Shown here piece by piece: positions 55,610-57,167 of a stretch of 57,167 nt of DNA (position 1 is the stretch's first letter; each line of letters begins with the position of its first letter). The notes beneath the pieces were generated by a model. It was not told the DNA's origin. It saw nothing but the letters and a program-made list of their open reading frames with translations, and ran no database searches. Made by a program: the position numbers and the translations under genes. Source of the stretch: Acidimicrobiia bacterium (lineage in GTDB: Bacteria > Actinomycetota > Acidimicrobiia > Spongiisociales > Spongiisociaceae); the NCBI GenBank assembly GCA_009841075.1, contig VXMP01000037.1, positions 1-57,167 of the forward strand. The letters are read 5' to 3'.

Positions 55610-57167
55610 GTGTCCTTCCCCGGACCGGAACGGCTCGGACGAGGGGCGGTGATCCGACCGGGCCAACCCCACCCTTTCGAAGCCGAAGCCCATTTCAAGG
55701 TTGATTATGAGCTGATCGACTCGGCTGAGCGGCTGGCCGAGGTAGTGGACCGCATGCACCGCACCTGGCAGGGGCGCCGGCGGATGGTGGTGAAGCTTGA
55801 GGTGGACCAGCACCGGCTGCGCCAACCCCAGGTTATCAACCAACCGCTTTGGGAGCTGGGTGCCGATTTCACCCTGGTAAAGGAGCGACTCCACTTCCTG
55901 ATCTGGGCCAACAACTGGGACTGTCGGGACGGGAAGCCGATCTGGTGGTGGGGGAGGAAGGCCGCCAACCTGGGCGGTACGGTAAAGGGCTGGGCGGACA
56001 TTATCACAGCGGACGGATCCCACGTCTGGGTGGACGGAGGCCCTCGGGAACCGCTTGATCTGGAAGTGGTTTCGTCCGAATCTATTGAGGCGGGCCGTCT
56101 GGTCTTGCAGAGAAAACCGGACCGGGTTCTATCCCAAGACCTGGATCCTGCCCAGCTGGCGGCGGTCGAACATAGGAGTGGGCCTGCCCGGGTCATAGCC
56201 ACCGCCGGTTCCGGTAAGACCCGCACCCTCCTCGCCCGCCTGAGGTATCTGGTAGATAACTTGGGGGTGGAACCGGGTCTGATCACCGCGCTGGCCTATA
56301 ACAAACGGGCGGCAGATGAGATGAAACAGCGACTAGACCGCTCCGACCTACACATCAGAACCATCCATTCCTTGGGCTGGGCCATCGTCCGGGAGGTGCT
56401 GGATAATCCCACCTTGCTGGAAGAGCGAGGGGTTCGAGATATTTTGCGCCAGATGGTCCCGGATCAAAGGACTCCCAACAAGGACACCATAGGCTATTAC
56501 CTGGAGGCGCTGTCGGACACCCGGATGAAACTGTCCGATCCGACCGATACAGAAGACGAACGTTCGGACATACCGGGCTTCGCCAGGGTGTTCCACCGAT
56601 ACCGAGACCGGTTGAGGCGAGAAGGCCTGGCGGATTTTGACGAACAGGTCTACCTGGCGGTGGAGCTGCTGCTGGCCAGCCCCGAACTTCGAACCCGATG
56701 GCAGAGAAAATGTCGGCACCTGCTGGTGGACGAGTTCCAAGACCTCACCCCTATTTATCTGCTCCTACTGCGTATATTGGCCTCGCCTCGGCTCAACGTG
56801 TTCGGGGTGGGCGATGACGACCAAACCATCTATGGATACGCCGGTGCCGACCCGAAGTTCCTGATCCACTATGACCGTCTGTTTCCCGGTGCGGCCGAGT
56901 ATTCCCTGGACACCAACTATCGGTCGACCGCCCCGGCGGTCAAGGCGGCAAAATGCCTGGTAGAGCACAACCGGGAACGGGTTCCCAAGCAGCTGGTTCC
57001 CTCAACCGGGGCAGATGACCGTCCTGAGTGCTTCGATATCCAGGAGTGGCCGGACCGTGATATCACCGACAAAGCGGTCCAACAGATTCAGAAATGGCTG
57101 GATTCGGGCGGGTGGGCTTGGGACATTGCCTTGCTGACCAGGGTCAACTCCTCCCTACTGCCGGTGC
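55610..57167 (+). CDS. UvrD/Rep-type ATP-dependent helicase, N-terminal part (3' end outside window)
   Basis: The frame starts at GTG 55610 and runs to the window edge (at least 519 residues). Residues from about 185 are a superfamily-1 helicase: LSQDLDPAQLAAVEH, Walker A ATAGSGKTRTL with Lys at about 203, HLLVDEFQDLTPIYL (Walker B) and FGVGDDDQTIYGYAGAD. The first ~180 residues precede the helicase and are not recognised; they include HFLIWANNWDCRDGKPIWWW, a Trp-rich segment. The gene follows sufC by 49 bases. The C-terminal domain lies outside the window. Confidence 0.88.
   Translation, partial: MSFPGPERLGRGAVIRPGQPHPFEAEAHFKVDYELIDSAERLAEVVDRMHRTWQGRRRMVVKLEVDQHRLRQPQVINQPLWELGADFTLVKERLHFLIWANNWDCRDGKPIWWWGRKAANLGGTVKGWADIITADGSHVWVDGGPREPLDLEVVSSESIEAGRLVLQRKPDRVLSQDLDPAQLAAVEHRSGPARVIATAGSGKTRTLLARLRYLVDNLGVEPGLITALAYNKRAADEMKQRLDRSDLHIRTIHSLGWAIVREVLDNPTLLEERGVRDILRQMVPDQRTPNKDTIGYYLEALSDTRMKLSDPTDTEDERSDIPGFARVFHRYRDRLRREGLADFDEQVYLAVELLLASPELRTRWQRKCRHLLVDEFQDLTPIYLLLLRILASPRLNVFGVGDDDQTIYGYAGADPKFLIHYDRLFPGAAEYSLDTNYRSTAPAVKAAKCLVEHNRERVPKQLVPSTGADDRPECFDIQEWPDRDITDKAVQQIQKWLDSGGWAWDIALLTRVNSSLLPV

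Overview
The window is high-GC, gene-dense bacterial chromosome with no rRNA or tRNA gene that I can recognise. Several features point to an actinobacterium: the gene order metallo-hydrolase (Rv1339-like) - rph - rdgB, a SUF operon with an embedded Rieske protein, an intein in SufB, MenA-type menaquinone synthesis, Thr/Asp-rich lipoproteins and frequent GTG/TTG starts. An Acidimicrobiia-like lineage is my best guess, but this is inference and not proven by the sequence. Both ends cut through genes (dprA on the left, a UvrD-type helicase on the right).

Layout. 1-2.5 kb: end of dprA, then metallo-hydrolase, rph and rdgB (housekeeping). 2.6-7.4 kb: a zinc deaminase divergent from a tight four-gene catabolic operon (hydantoinase-like amidohydrolase, N-carbamoylsarcosine-amidase-like cysteine hydrolase, AmS-family protein, enamidase-like amidohydrolase). 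7.5-8.3 kb: two tandem, recently duplicated PaREP1/HEPN-like genes. 8.3-9.7 kb: menA and an ArfB-like ribosome rescue factor. 9.7-16.2 kb: a two-gene defence-type cassette, an Eco57I-like N6-adenine methyltransferase followed by a phospholipase-D/SNF2 helicase. The methyltransferase is split exactly at a (CT)8 dinucleotide tract, and removal of one unit restores a 1,074-residue protein, which is what a phase-variable gene looks like. 16.3-18.5 kb: an EamA exporter, a Phd-type antitoxin whose VapC partner is truncated, and a small membrane-anchored coiled-coil protein.

18.6-35.0 kb is a large myo-inositol utilisation region: iolB, a short-chain dehydrogenase, iolD, a Gfo/Idh dehydrogenase, a 2-hydroxyacid dehydrogenase and an SMP-30 lactonase on one minus-strand unit; a divergent iolE-like gene; then MFS transporter, serine protease lipoprotein, RmlD-like reductase, iolG, iolC and a sugar ABC importer (ATPase, unusually large permease, binding lipoprotein) on a second minus-strand unit. 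Import, oxidation by IolG, dehydration by IolE, ring opening by IolD, isomerisation by IolB and phosphorylation by IolC are all covered; IolJ and IolA are not in the window.

35.2-39.3 kb holds a DUF6941-like protein, a two-subunit aconitase X, a class-V aminotransferase-fold enzyme, a MITE-like palindrome and a small Rossmann protein. 39.4-45.5 kb is gltBD (glutamate synthase). 45.9-46.5 kb is an intact VapBC-type toxin-antitoxin pair. 46.5-47.1 kb is non-coding and carries a well-formed promoter-hairpin-terminator unit that may be a small RNA. 47.1-55.6 kb holds the iron-sulfur assembly genes: sufB interrupted by a 407-residue LAGLIDADG intein, then sigma factor, DUF4015 lipoprotein and family-5 uracil-DNA glycosylase, then sufD, a Rieske protein and sufC. 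The right end is a UvrD/Rep-type helicase running off the window.

The strongest candidate for an undescribed system is the phase-variable methyltransferase plus PLD-helicase cassette. Next come the unassigned amidohydrolase pathway, whose first enzyme lacks a canonical metal-ligand histidine, the tandem HEPN genes and the putative small RNA.
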